NCBI GenBank assembly: GCA_050697155.1
Contig: JBOGZD010000001.1
Coordinates: 15,886-79,885, forward strand
Direction: 5' to 3'
DNA: 64,000 bases
DNA from: JBOGZD01 sp050697155
GTDB lineage: Bacteria > Actinomycetota > Thermoleophilia > Solirubrobacterales > 70-9
The notes beneath the pieces are model-generated. The model was given only the letters and a program-made list of their open reading frames with translations, had not been told where the DNA came from and made no database searches. Shown piece by piece: positions 7,720 to 14,677 of this stretch. The stretch's first letter is position 1. Every line of letters begins with the position of its first letter. The position numbers and the translations under genes are program-made.

Positions 7720-8550
7720 ATGACCGGGATCAGGATCAACGCCGCCGCGGAAATGCTCGGAGTCAGCCCGAGCACGCTCCGCAGCTGGGAGCGCAGGCTC
7801 GGCTATCCGCAGCCGCGGCGCACGCCCGGCAATCACCGCCTGTATGAGCTCGAGGAGGTCGAGACGCTGCGCGAAGCGCTGCGCGAGACCGGCAACATCT
7901 CGAGCGCGGTCGACATCGCCCAGCGGCGCGGACGCGGCCCGGCCTCTCCGGCGCGGCTGCTGTCGGCATTCGACCGCTTCGACGAAGCGGCATCCGATCG
8001 TGAGCTCGAAGGGAGCCTTGGCGTGCGCTCGGTCGAGCGCACGGTCACCGAGGTGCTCCTCCCCGCGCTCGAGATGGCCGCGCGGCGACCCGGTGGCGAG
8101 GCGGAGCTGGAACACGCCTGCCGCTGGGCGACGGGCTGGCTTCACGGTGCCCGTCGTCTCGCCCCCGCGGCGACCCGCCCAGAGGGGGTCCTGCTGCTCG
8201 ATTCCGGCTCGCCGCTGGGGCTCGAGGCCACCTACGTGCAGGCGCTGGAGCTCTTCCTGCGCCGTGCGGGCCTCCGCGTGCTGCTGCTCTCCGCCGACCT
8301 GGGCGAGGGCCGGTTTCGCAACGCGCTGCGCGCCCTGCACCCCGAGGCCGCCGTGATCTGCGGCGCCGCCGCCCGGCTCGACGTCCTCGCCGAGCCGCTG
8401 CGCCGCCTGCGCAGCGAGAACGGGCCGGCCCGTCTCTACGGCTACCGCGCCGCCCAGCTGGTCTCCGGCCGCGAGGGCATCCCCGCGTTGGGCGACGATC
8501 CCGACGCGGCGACGGCATCGCTGCTCGCCGAGCTCGAGCGCTCGCTGTAG
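7720..8550 (+). CDS. MerR-like regulator with cobalamin-binding-like C-terminal domain lacking the B12 histidine
   Basis: 276 aa. Residues ~5-70 form a MerR-type winged helix (NAAAEMLGVSPSTLRSWERR, PRRTPGNHRLYELEEVETL). Residues ~95-270 resemble the helical plus Rossmann modules of CarH/LitR photoreceptor-type regulators. Where those have D-x-H-x-x-G, this protein reads SGSPLG, so the lower-ligand histidine appears lost. Sensing B12 is therefore unlikely. The start has an AGAGAG purine run just upstream. It lies between the GGDEF gene and a BldC-like gene. A role in setting c-di-GMP gene expression is inferred from context only. Confidence 0.75.
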   Translation: MTGIRINAAAEMLGVSPSTLRSWERRLGYPQPRRTPGNHRLYELEEVETLREALRETGNISSAVDIAQRRGRGPASPARLLSAFDRFDEAASDRELEGSLGVRSVERTVTEVLLPALEMAARRPGGEAELEHACRWATGWLHGARRLAPAATRPEGVLLLDSGSPLGLEATYVQALELFLRRAGLRVLLLSADLGEGRFRNALRALHPEAAVICGAAARLDVLAEPLRRLRSENGPARLYGYRAAQLVSGREGIPALGDDPDAATASLLAELERSL

Positions 8551-8582
8551 CTAAGCCCGGCCGGGCTACCTGCGCATGAATT

Positions 8583-8606
8583 GCAGGTTCGGTCGGTCGA
8601 ACCTGC
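8583..8606. promoter_or_regulatory. 9-bp inverted repeat around GCAGGTTCG
   Basis: GCAGGTTCG (8583-8591) and CGAACCTGC (8598-8606) are separated by 6 bp. There is no T-tract, so operator is more likely than terminator. The half-site shares GCAGGTT with a direct repeat in front of the c-di-GMP riboswitch at 42546-42575. Confidence 0.45.
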
Positions 8607-8628
8607 GCATCTCCCGGCATACCGGAAA

Positions 8629-8640
8629 GCAACTAGTTGC
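8629..8640. promoter_or_regulatory. 12-bp palindrome GCAACTAGTTGC upstream of the BldC-like gene
   Basis: A perfect 12-bp palindrome is flanked by ACCGG (8621-8625) and CCGGT (8643-8647), giving a larger, slightly asymmetric dyad. It lies about 90 bp upstream of the GTG at 8727. The AGTTGC half-site recurs at 7666-7671 and twice at 10563-10588, so it may be an operator shared by this regulatory cluster. Confidence 0.5.
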
Positions 8641-8726
8641 CACCGGTAGTCGCTCCGGTTAAACACGCGCATGTCCAGCGCAGTTTTGTCCGCTTCGATG
8701 CGGGCTTTTCAACCCGGAGAGGGAAA

Positions 8727-8963
8727 GTGGAAGCAAGTCAGAAGTTCTTCAACGTAAGCGAGGCCGCGGCCCACATCGGCGTGAGCGCCGCGTCCCTGCG
8801 CAAGTGGTCCGACCAGGGTCTCGTGCCCGTCTACCGCACCCCGGGCGGCCAGCGCCGCTACTCCGTCGAGGACCTCGACGAGTTCATGTCGTCGATGCGG
8901 CAGCCGGCGTCGCGTCCCGCGGTTCCGCGCTACGGCCGCAACGCCGGCTCGACGAGCGGCTAG
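8727..8963 (+). CDS. BldC-like small MerR-type DNA-binding protein
   Basis: A 78-aa protein that is essentially one winged helix-turn-helix: FFNVSEAAAHIGVSAASLRKW, then VYRTPGGQRRYSVEDLDEFM. It has no dimerisation helix or sensor, which matches the BldC/excisionase-like group of the MerR superfamily. The GTG at 8727 was chosen because a GGAGAGGG purine run lies just upstream; earlier in-frame codons would add a non-conserved leader. In Streptomyces BldC times development by cooperative binding to repeated sites. It is followed after 37 bp by the HD-GYP gene, so the two may be co-transcribed. Confidence 0.8.
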   Translation: MEASQKFFNVSEAAAHIGVSAASLRKWSDQGLVPVYRTPGGQRRYSVEDLDEFMSSMRQPASRPAVPRYGRNAGSTSG

Positions 8964-9000
8964 TCAAACCCACAACACGAAGCAAGAGGGGACCAGGACG

Positions 9001-10401
9001 ATGATCCGGCGGCCGTCGCGAGCCATGATCAGTGGGGGCTTCGCCTTGATCGCCGCCGCGGTAGTCGTCGGGGTCCTGCGCAATCCGTTCGCCACGTGGG
9101 ACCTTTCCCTGCTCGCGATCCTGCTAGCGCTGTCGATCGTCAGCGATCTGTTGAGGATTGAGGTTCCTGCCTATCGGGTCTTCCTCTCGGCGAGCTTCCT
9201 TTCGATCGTCACCGCCGCGGTCTTTCTCGGTGGGCCGCCGGCGATGTTCATCGGCGTGGCGACGATCCTGTCCGTCTGGCTGAGGGAGCGCTATCGCCTC
9301 GACTACCTGCTGATCAACCTCGTCACCTACGCCTGGTTCCCGCTGATCGCGGGGATCGGGTTCCACGAGGCGATCCAGGCGGGTGATATCGCGAACACGG
9401 CCGCGAGCTTCTATCTCCTGGTTTTCGCCGTCTTCGTCTTCGCGCTCGTCGTCGACTTCACCGCGATCGCCGGGTACACCTGCTGGGAGGAGGGCAGCCG
9501 GTTTACGACCAAGGTGCGACGGGCCCTGGTGCCGGTCCTGCCCTCGGAGCTGGCCTCGGCGCTGCTCACGGTCGCCATCGCGGTTGGCTACGTCGCGTTC
9601 GGGCTCGGCGCGCTGACCATGTTCGCCATCGTGGTGCTGGTCTTCCAGTACCTCGTCCGCGAGCTGCTCGTTTCCCAGCGGCGCGCTGACGAGCTGGAGC
9701 TGCGCGCCAGACAGCTCGCCGGGTTCCAGGTCGCCCTGTTGAGCGCGCTCTTGCGAACGCTGGACCTGCGCGACCGGATGACCGCCCGCCACAGCGCCGC
9801 GGTCGCCCGCTACTCGCGCGAGATCGCAGTCAAGGCGGGGCTCTCACGCGAGGAGCAGGAGCTCGTCCACACCGCGGGGCTCCTGCACGACATCGGCAAG
9901 TTCGTGCTCCCGGACGCGATCCTCAAGGCGACTCGACGCCAGCTCACCGACGAGGAATGGGACGAGATCCGCAAGCACCCCTACGAGGGCGCTCGGATCG
10001 TCTCCCAGATTGACGGCTACCAGCCGATCGGGGAGATCATCCTCGCCCACCACGAGAAGGTCGACGGGACCGGCTACCCGCGCGGACTGCGGGGGGACGA
10101 CATCCCGCTGCTCGCCCGGGTGATCGCCGTCGCCGATACCTACGACGTGATGACGGCCCGCGACAGCTACCGCGAGCCGGTCAGCTCATACGAGGCGATG
10201 ATCGAGATGCGCCGGGTCGCCGGCAGTCAGCTCGATCAGCGCTTCGTCGACGCCTTCGCCGAGCTGCTCGAGGGCAAGGACCTCGCCTACAAGCACGGCG
10301 AGGACGCCGACTTCGAGCAAGAGCTCGCGCTCGACAAGCGGATCACGGACTATGTCGCGGCTGGGAGCGCCGCACCGTCGGGCCCCGAGACGGAGCGCTG
10401 A
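9001..10401 (+). CDS. Membrane HD-GYP domain c-di-GMP phosphodiesterase
   Basis: 466 aa. Residues ~8-230 contain seven or so hydrophobic segments without a recognised extracellular sensor. A short linker helix leads to an HD-GYP domain at ~250-430. His296-Asp297 sit in LLHDIGKF, and HHEKVDGTGYP spans about residues 350-360, with the GYP triplet at 358-360; RVIAVADTYDVMT follows. These are the metal and substrate residues of active c-di-GMP (or cGAMP) hydrolases. It lies downstream of the BldC-like gene and close to the I-site GGDEF protein. It is the only intact cyclic-dinucleotide enzyme in the window. Confidence 0.92.
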   Translation: MIRRPSRAMISGGFALIAAAVVVGVLRNPFATWDLSLLAILLALSIVSDLLRIEVPAYRVFLSASFLSIVTAAVFLGGPPAMFIGVATILSVWLRERYRLDYLLINLVTYAWFPLIAGIGFHEAIQAGDIANTAASFYLLVFAVFVFALVVDFTAIAGYTCWEEGSRFTTKVRRALVPVLPSELASALLTVAIAVGYVAFGLGALTMFAIVVLVFQYLVRELLVSQRRADELELRARQLAGFQVALLSALLRTLDLRDRMTARHSAAVARYSREIAVKAGLSREEQELVHTAGLLHDIGKFVLPDAILKATRRQLTDEEWDEIRKHPYEGARIVSQIDGYQPIGEIILAHHEKVDGTGYPRGLRGDDIPLLARVIAVADTYDVMTARDSYREPVSSYEAMIEMRRVAGSQLDQRFVDAFAELLEGKDLAYKHGEDADFEQELALDKRITDYVAAGSAAPSGPETER

Positions 10402-10560
10402 ACGCGCCCGCCTGCACGCAGCTAAACGCCGCGTCCACCCGACTCGGGTGCCGCGGCGTCCAATTCCTCCTGCTTGAAAGCTGTCCTAGCCCTTGCGATA
10501 GCCCATGAGAAAACTTCCCTCTCTGTGGAATTAGCTGCGAGGAGCTTAGCGAACTTGTTA

Positions 10561-10589
10561 GAAGTTGCAAGTCAGGCGCGGAAGTTGCA
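10561..10589. promoter_or_regulatory. Direct repeat GAAGTTGCA, 20-bp period, upstream of the MFS gene
   Basis: GAAGTTGCA occurs at 10561-10569 and again at 10581-10589, two helical turns apart, 37 bp before the ATG at 10626. The AGTTGC core matches the palindrome at 8629-8640 and the single copy at 7666. Spacing by two turns is typical of cooperative binding on one DNA face. The surrounding 10402-10625 stretch has no gene. Confidence 0.45.
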
Positions 10590-10625
10590 TGAATCGGTCC
10601 TGTCGTTGAGTACGGTCGCGCCCCG

Positions 10626-11909
10626 ATGGCCGCGCTGAGACCGCTCCGCCTGCCGGGCTTTCCCAGCCTCGGCACGGCCTACTTCGTCAACGAGCTCGGG
10701 AACTGGCTCGGGGAGATCGCGCTCGCGATCCTGGTCTTCGACCAGACCGGCGATCCCCTGGCGACGGCGGCGCTCTTCCTCGGGATGCAGTTCGCCCCGG
10801 CGGTACTCTCCCCCCCGCTGACCGCGCGGCTCGAGGCGCTGCCCGCACGCACCACGCTGCCGGCGCTGTACGCGGCCGAGGCGGCCGCGTTCGCCGGGCT
10901 CGCCCTGCTCGTCGACCAGTTCGTGCTCGTCGCGGTGCTCGCGCTCGCCACCTTCGACGGCGCAATCGCGTCTACGGCGCGGGCCCTCACCCGCGCCTCG
11001 GCTGCCGCGGTGCTCTCCCCCGCCGGCCAGCTGCGGGAGGGCAACGCGCTGCTCAACGTCGCGTTCACCGCCGGCGCCGCAGGCGGCCCGGCGCTGGCGG
11101 GGCTGGTGGTGGCCGGCGCCGGGGTCGAGGTCGCACTGTTTGCCGACGCCGCGTCGTTCCTCGCCGTGGCGGCGCTGCTGGCGCTGACCCGGCGACTGCC
11201 CCGTCCCGAGACCGAGCCGGGCGAGCAAACGTGGGTCGAGCGGCTGCGAAACGGGCTCGCATACGTGCGCCGCCGGGCCGCCCTCGGTCGGCTGCTCGGC
11301 GCCCAGGCGGTCGCGTTCGTCTTCTTTGCCCTGGTGATCCCGATCGAGGTGGTGTTCGCGAAGGAGACCCTCGACGCCGGCGACGCCGGCTACGGCGCAC
11401 TGCTCGCGAGCTGGGGCGCGGGCATGGTCATCGGCAGCCTCCTATTCGCCTGGCTGCGCCGAGTCCCGCTCGGGGTGCTGCTCGCCGCCTCGACCGCGGC
11501 GATCGGCGCCGCCTACCTCGGCACCGCTGTGGCGCCCTCGCTGGTGGTCGCCTGTGCCGCCTCGGCGATCGGGGGAACGGGGAACGGGATCCAGTGGATC
11601 GCGCTGGTCACCGCGGTCCAGGAGCTCACCCGGGCCACCTATCAGGCACGCGTGCTGGCGCTGCTTGAGGCCCTGGCGAGCGCGATGCCGGGCATAGGCT
11701 TCCTGCTCGGCGGCGCGATCACCGCCGCGCTCGACCCGCGTGCGAGCTACGCGGTCGCCGGCGCCGGGGTCCTGGTCGTGCTCCTGCTCGCGGTCACGGT
11801 GCTGAGGCGGACGGATTGGACTCCGGAGCTCGAGCAGGGCCTGCGCCGAAGTGCAAGTTCCGTTGCAGCCGGAGCGGAGCCCGCGCCGAGGGCGGTGACC
11901 GGTCCGTGA
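10626..11909 (+). CDS. MFS transporter, EntS/MFS_3-like exporter
   Basis: 427 aa with about twelve hydrophobic segments. The pattern FVNELGNWLGEIALAILVFDQTG near the start and LNVAFTAGAAGGPALAGLVV in the middle matches the MFS_3/enterobactin-exporter-like family. In related proteins these pumps export small molecules or drugs. No substrate can be read. It follows the HD-GYP gene after 224 bp that hold a direct-repeat operator candidate, so it probably has its own promoter. Downstream is a c-di-AMP riboswitch that belongs to the next gene. Confidence 0.85.
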   Translation: MAALRPLRLPGFPSLGTAYFVNELGNWLGEIALAILVFDQTGDPLATAALFLGMQFAPAVLSPPLTARLEALPARTTLPALYAAEAAAFAGLALLVDQFVLVAVLALATFDGAIASTARALTRASAAAVLSPAGQLREGNALLNVAFTAGAAGGPALAGLVVAGAGVEVALFADAASFLAVAALLALTRRLPRPETEPGEQTWVERLRNGLAYVRRRAALGRLLGAQAVAFVFFALVIPIEVVFAKETLDAGDAGYGALLASWGAGMVIGSLLFAWLRRVPLGVLLAASTAAIGAAYLGTAVAPSLVVACAASAIGGTGNGIQWIALVTAVQELTRATYQARVLALLEALASAMPGIGFLLGGAITAALDPRASYAVAGAGVLVVLLLAVTVLRRTDWTPELEQGLRRSASSVAAGAEPAPRAVTGP

Positions 11910-11920
11910 GCATCCGTTAA

Positions 11921-12094
11921 TATCCCGCGCCGCCGAGTTCCCTGCGATTCGCGCGATCGGCATCGGTCGGCAAGGCGGGGGATCGGGGGACCCGAGGGCG
12001 GCGCTGCTCTTCGCCGCCAGGGGCGAATCGCGGCCTGTGCCCGCGTAGCGCCATCCGCCGGCGCGAGCCCGCCAGCTAACCCCGTAGGCGCCGA
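11921..12094 (+). ncRNA. c-di-AMP (ydaO/yuaA) riboswitch
   Basis: The leader has the conserved blocks of the ydaO class in order: GCCGAGTTCCC near 11932, GGGGGA and GGGGGACCC around 11975-11993, AGGGGCGAATC around 12020, and at the 3' end AGCCCGCCAGCTAACC with CCCGTAGGCG (12066-12090). In actinobacteria this class sits in front of cell-wall lytic genes, as here. The RNA ends only a few bases before the ATG at 12098, with no separate terminator, so control of translation initiation is more likely than attenuation (inference). Boundaries are approximate. Confidence 0.85.
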
Positions 12095-12097
12095 GCG

Positions 12098-13123
12098 ATG
12101 GGCTCCGCCAACCGAAAACAGCCTGGCCTGGCTCCACCATCCGTGGCGTTGGTTGCGCTGTGCGCGATCGCCCTCGCGGCCACTTTCTTCGCCGCCCGCT
12201 CCGGCGCTCAGAGCGTCGATGAGCTGAACTCCCGGATCGCCGGCGCCCGTGAGCAGGCCCAGGCCCTGGGCTCCGAGATCGACGCCGCCTCGGCGCAACT
12301 CGCCGCCACGCAGGAGCAGGCGATCGCGGCCGCGGAGCGCGAGGCGCAGCTCAGCGCAGTGCTCGAGCGGGGGTTGGAGCGCGAGCGCCGGCTGGAGGCC
12401 GCGGTGGCCGTCGCCGAGTCGGAGCTGCGGGAGGCGCGGGCGCGGCTCCGCCGCGCGCTCGTCGTGCTCGCGGACCGGCTGGTCGCGATCTACAAGAGCA
12501 ACATGCCCGACGCGACCACCCTGCTGCTCGACTCCGAGGGCTTCGACGACCTCGCCACCCGGGCCGAGTACCTGCAGCGGATCGAGGAGGCAGACGCGAG
12601 CCTCGCCGCCCGGGTGCGGATGCTGCGCGCGGCGGTCGCCGACCACCTCGCCGCGGTCGAGGACGCGGAGGCGCGCGCCGCGGCGTTCAACGAGCGGGTC
12701 GCGACCGCCCGCGACCAGATCGCGGCGGTACGAGCCGAGGCCGAGGCGCAGGCGGCGGCGCTCGCCGACGCGCGGGCCCGCCGCCAGGCGGCGCTGGAGG
12801 GCCTCCAGTCCCAGATCGGCGGCTGGACGGCCGAGGTCCAGCGGCTGGAGCGGATCTCCGCCCAGCAGGCGCAGGAGCAGGTCGCCGGCTGGGTCGGCGA
12901 CTGGGCGATCCCGGAGTCGATCGTGATGTGCGAATCCGGCGGGAACTTCGACGCCGTCAACCCGTCCTCGGGCGCCGGCGGCGCCTACCAGATCCTGCCC
13001 TCGACCTGGGAGCTCTACGGCGGCGAGGGCGATCCCGAGGACGCCTCGCCCGAGCAGCAGCACCAGATCGCGAGCCAGATCTGGGCCGACTCGGGCAGCG
13101 GTGCCTGGGTCTGCGCCGGGTAG
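12098..13123 (+). CDS. Secreted coiled-coil protein with transglycosylase/Rpf-like lysozyme domain
   Basis: 341 aa. A signal/anchor segment (residues ~13-35) is followed by a long coiled coil (~38-255) rich in Ala, Glu and Arg, similar to the N-terminal part of RipA/NlpC-type envelope proteins. Residues ~262-341 form a small lysozyme-like domain: IVMCESGGNF with Glu279 as the likely catalytic acid, then GAYQILPSTW and DSGSGAWVCAG. The expected activity is cleavage of peptidoglycan glycan strands. Its leader is a c-di-AMP riboswitch, so expression should follow c-di-AMP level. A minus-strand terminator and argG converge on it. Confidence 0.88.
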   Translation: MGSANRKQPGLAPPSVALVALCAIALAATFFAARSGAQSVDELNSRIAGAREQAQALGSEIDAASAQLAATQEQAIAAAEREAQLSAVLERGLERERRLEAAVAVAESELREARARLRRALVVLADRLVAIYKSNMPDATTLLLDSEGFDDLATRAEYLQRIEEADASLAARVRMLRAAVADHLAAVEDAEARAAAFNERVATARDQIAAVRAEAEAQAAALADARARRQAALEGLQSQIGGWTAEVQRLERISAQQAQEQVAGWVGDWAIPESIVMCESGGNFDAVNPSSGAGGAYQILPSTWELYGGEGDPEDASPEQQHQIASQIWADSGSGAWVCAG

Positions 13124-13157
13124 CCGCCCCGCCGCCCCCGGGACGCGGGAGCAGATC

Positions 13158-13183
13158 AAAAAGCGCGCGGCGTAGCCGCGCGC
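13158..13183 (-). terminator. Rho-independent terminator of argG operon
   Basis: On the minus strand a 9-bp GC stem (GCGCGCGGC / GCCGCGCGC, 3-nt loop, 13163-13183) is followed by TTTTT (13162-13158). It lies just past the 50-aa ORF downstream of argG and also faces the end of the transglycosylase gene. Confidence 0.85.
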
Positions 13184-13223
13184 CAGGTATTCCGAGCGGG
13201 AGCGGAGGAGGCGGCGGAGTTAC

Positions 13224-13376
13224 TCACCCCTCGGGCGGCTCGCGGGTCGCGACCGCGTACACGACCGCCGCGGCCACGGCGCCGAGGATCGCGCCGGCGA
13301 TCGTGAGCTGGCGTCCGTAGCGGGCCCAGGCGAGCCGGACGACGATCCGGCCGATCAACTCGTAGAACGCGGACAT
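13224..13376 (-). CDS. 50-aa single-pass membrane protein coupled to argG
   Basis: A small ORF of 50 codons with an excellent ribosome site (GAGGAGG, six bases before ATG). Its ATG overlaps the argG stop by one base (TGATG), so it is translationally coupled. It starts MSAFYELIGRIVVRLAW, then has a basic patch (RYGRQL) and a membrane helix (TIAGAILGAVAAAVVYAVA), ending EPPEG. It is followed by a clear terminator. The composition resembles small envelope helper proteins, but no family is recognised and a link to arginine synthesis is not implied by sequence. Confidence 0.75.
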   Translation of the reverse strand: MSAFYELIGRIVVRLAWARYGRQLTIAGAILGAVAAAVVYAVATREPPEG

Positions 13377-14608
13377 CAATCCTCCTCGCTCGTCCCTCCT
13401 ACCCTGCTGGCGCGCTCGCGAACGCGATGCGCCATCCGGGTCTGGAGGGTGAACAGCTCGATGAAACCCGGGCTCGCCGCCTGGCTGAACTCGCCACCGG
13501 ACTCACCGAAGCCGGCCAGCGCGCGGTCGTAGAGGGCGTACGGCGACGACCGGGCGACCACCGAGGCACTGCCCTTGTAGAGCTTCACGGTCACCCTCCC
13601 GGTGACTACCTCGTTCGCCGACTCCATGTAGGCGTCGAGGTCAGCGCGCAGCGGGTCGAGCCAGAGCCCGGCGTAGCAGAGGTAGGCCCACCTGCGCTCG
13701 AGTACGTGCTTGAGCTCGTTCTGGTGAATCGTCGACACCAGCTTCTCCAGCTCCAGGTGAGCGGGGAGCAGGATCCCCGCTGCCGGGACCTCGTAGAGGT
13801 CGCGAACCTTGAGGCCAACGATCCGGTCCTCGACGTGATCGACGATCCCGACGCCGTGGCGCCGCCCGGCATCCGCCGCCCGCTGGATCAGCTCGACCAA
13901 CCCGAGGGCCTCGCCGTCGAGGCTCACCGGACGCCCGCGCTCGAACCCGACCTCGATCAGCTCGGGCTCATCGGGAGCGTCCTCCGGTCGGGCGACGAGC
14001 TGGAAGACGTCGTCCCGGGGCGCTTCGGAGAGGTCCTCGATCGCGCCCCCCTCCGACGAGCGCCCCCAGAGGTTGTCGTCGATCGAGTACGGAGCCGCCT
14101 CCGTGCCGCCCTTGACCGGGATCCCGTGCTCGCGCGCGTAGGCGATCTCCTCCTCTCGTCCCATTCTCCACTCGCGCACCGGGGCCAGCACCCGCAGCTC
14201 GGGGTCGAGCGTCGCGATCGTCCCGTCGAGGCGCACCTGGTCGTTGCCCTTGCCGGTACAGCCGTGCGCGATCGTGTCGCAGCCCGAGCGCCGGGCCTGC
14301 TCGACCGCGAGCTTTGCGATCAGCGGCCGACCGAGGGCGGTGAACAGCGGGTAGCCCCCGCCGTAGAGGGCGTTGGCCTTGATCGCCCGCAGCACGTACT
14401 CCTCGGCGAACCCCTCGCGCGCGTCGACCGTGCGCGCATCGGCGGCACCGAGCTCGCGCGCCTTGCCGACCACCACGTCCCAGTCCTCGCCCGGCTGTCC
14501 GAGATCGACCGTCAGGGTGACGACCTCGGCCCCGTAGCGCTCCTGGATCCAGCGCAGCATCACCGAGGTGTCGAGCCCGCCCGAATAGAGCAGCAGCACG
14601 CGCTCCAC
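13376..14608 (-). CDS. argG: Argininosuccinate synthase
   Basis: 410 aa, normal length. It joins citrulline and aspartate using ATP in the cytoplasm, the penultimate arginine step. The N-terminal PP-loop LLYSGGLDTSV, the HGCTGKGNDQVR block, and YSIDDNLWGRSSEGG are diagnostic. The GTG at 14608 was chosen because the conserved MERVLLLYSGG begins there. Other arg genes are 33 kb away (argC-argJ-argB-argD at 47.8-52.1 kb); argF and argH are not in the window. A hairpin lies directly upstream of the start. The gene is followed by an overlapping 50-aa membrane ORF and a terminator. Confidence 0.97.
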   Translation of the reverse strand: MERVLLLYSGGLDTSVMLRWIQERYGAEVVTLTVDLGQPGEDWDVVVGKARELGAADARTVDAREGFAEEYVLRAIKANALYGGGYPLFTALGRPLIAKLAVEQARRSGCDTIAHGCTGKGNDQVRLDGTIATLDPELRVLAPVREWRMGREEEIAYAREHGIPVKGGTEAAPYSIDDNLWGRSSEGGAIEDLSEAPRDDVFQLVARPEDAPDEPELIEVGFERGRPVSLDGEALGLVELIQRAADAGRRHGVGIVDHVEDRIVGLKVRDLYEVPAAGILLPAHLELEKLVSTIHQNELKHVLERRWAYLCYAGLWLDPLRADLDAYMESANEVVTGRVTVKLYKGSASVVARSSPYALYDRALAGFGESGGEFSQAASPGFIELFTLQTRMAHRVRERASRVGGTSEED

Positions 14609-14619
14609 CTGGGTGGGAT

Positions 14620-14637
14620 CCGCCTCGTAGGAGGCGG
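14620..14637 (-). promoter_or_regulatory. Hairpin just upstream of the argG start
   Basis: CCGCCTC and GAGGCGG form a 7-bp stem with a 4-nt loop, ending 12 bases before the GTG at 14608. Its 3' arm holds the only purine-rich ribosome-site-like sequence, so folding could limit argG translation. No T-tract follows. Confidence 0.35.
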
Positions 14638-14677
14638 TGCGCGGGTGGCCCGCTGTCTCCTCGCCCGTCAGAGCGGC

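Noticed and set aside
7720..8550. Annotation as a B12 photoreceptor (CarH)
   Set aside because: The cobalamin-ligand histidine motif is missing, so only a CarH-like architecture is claimed.
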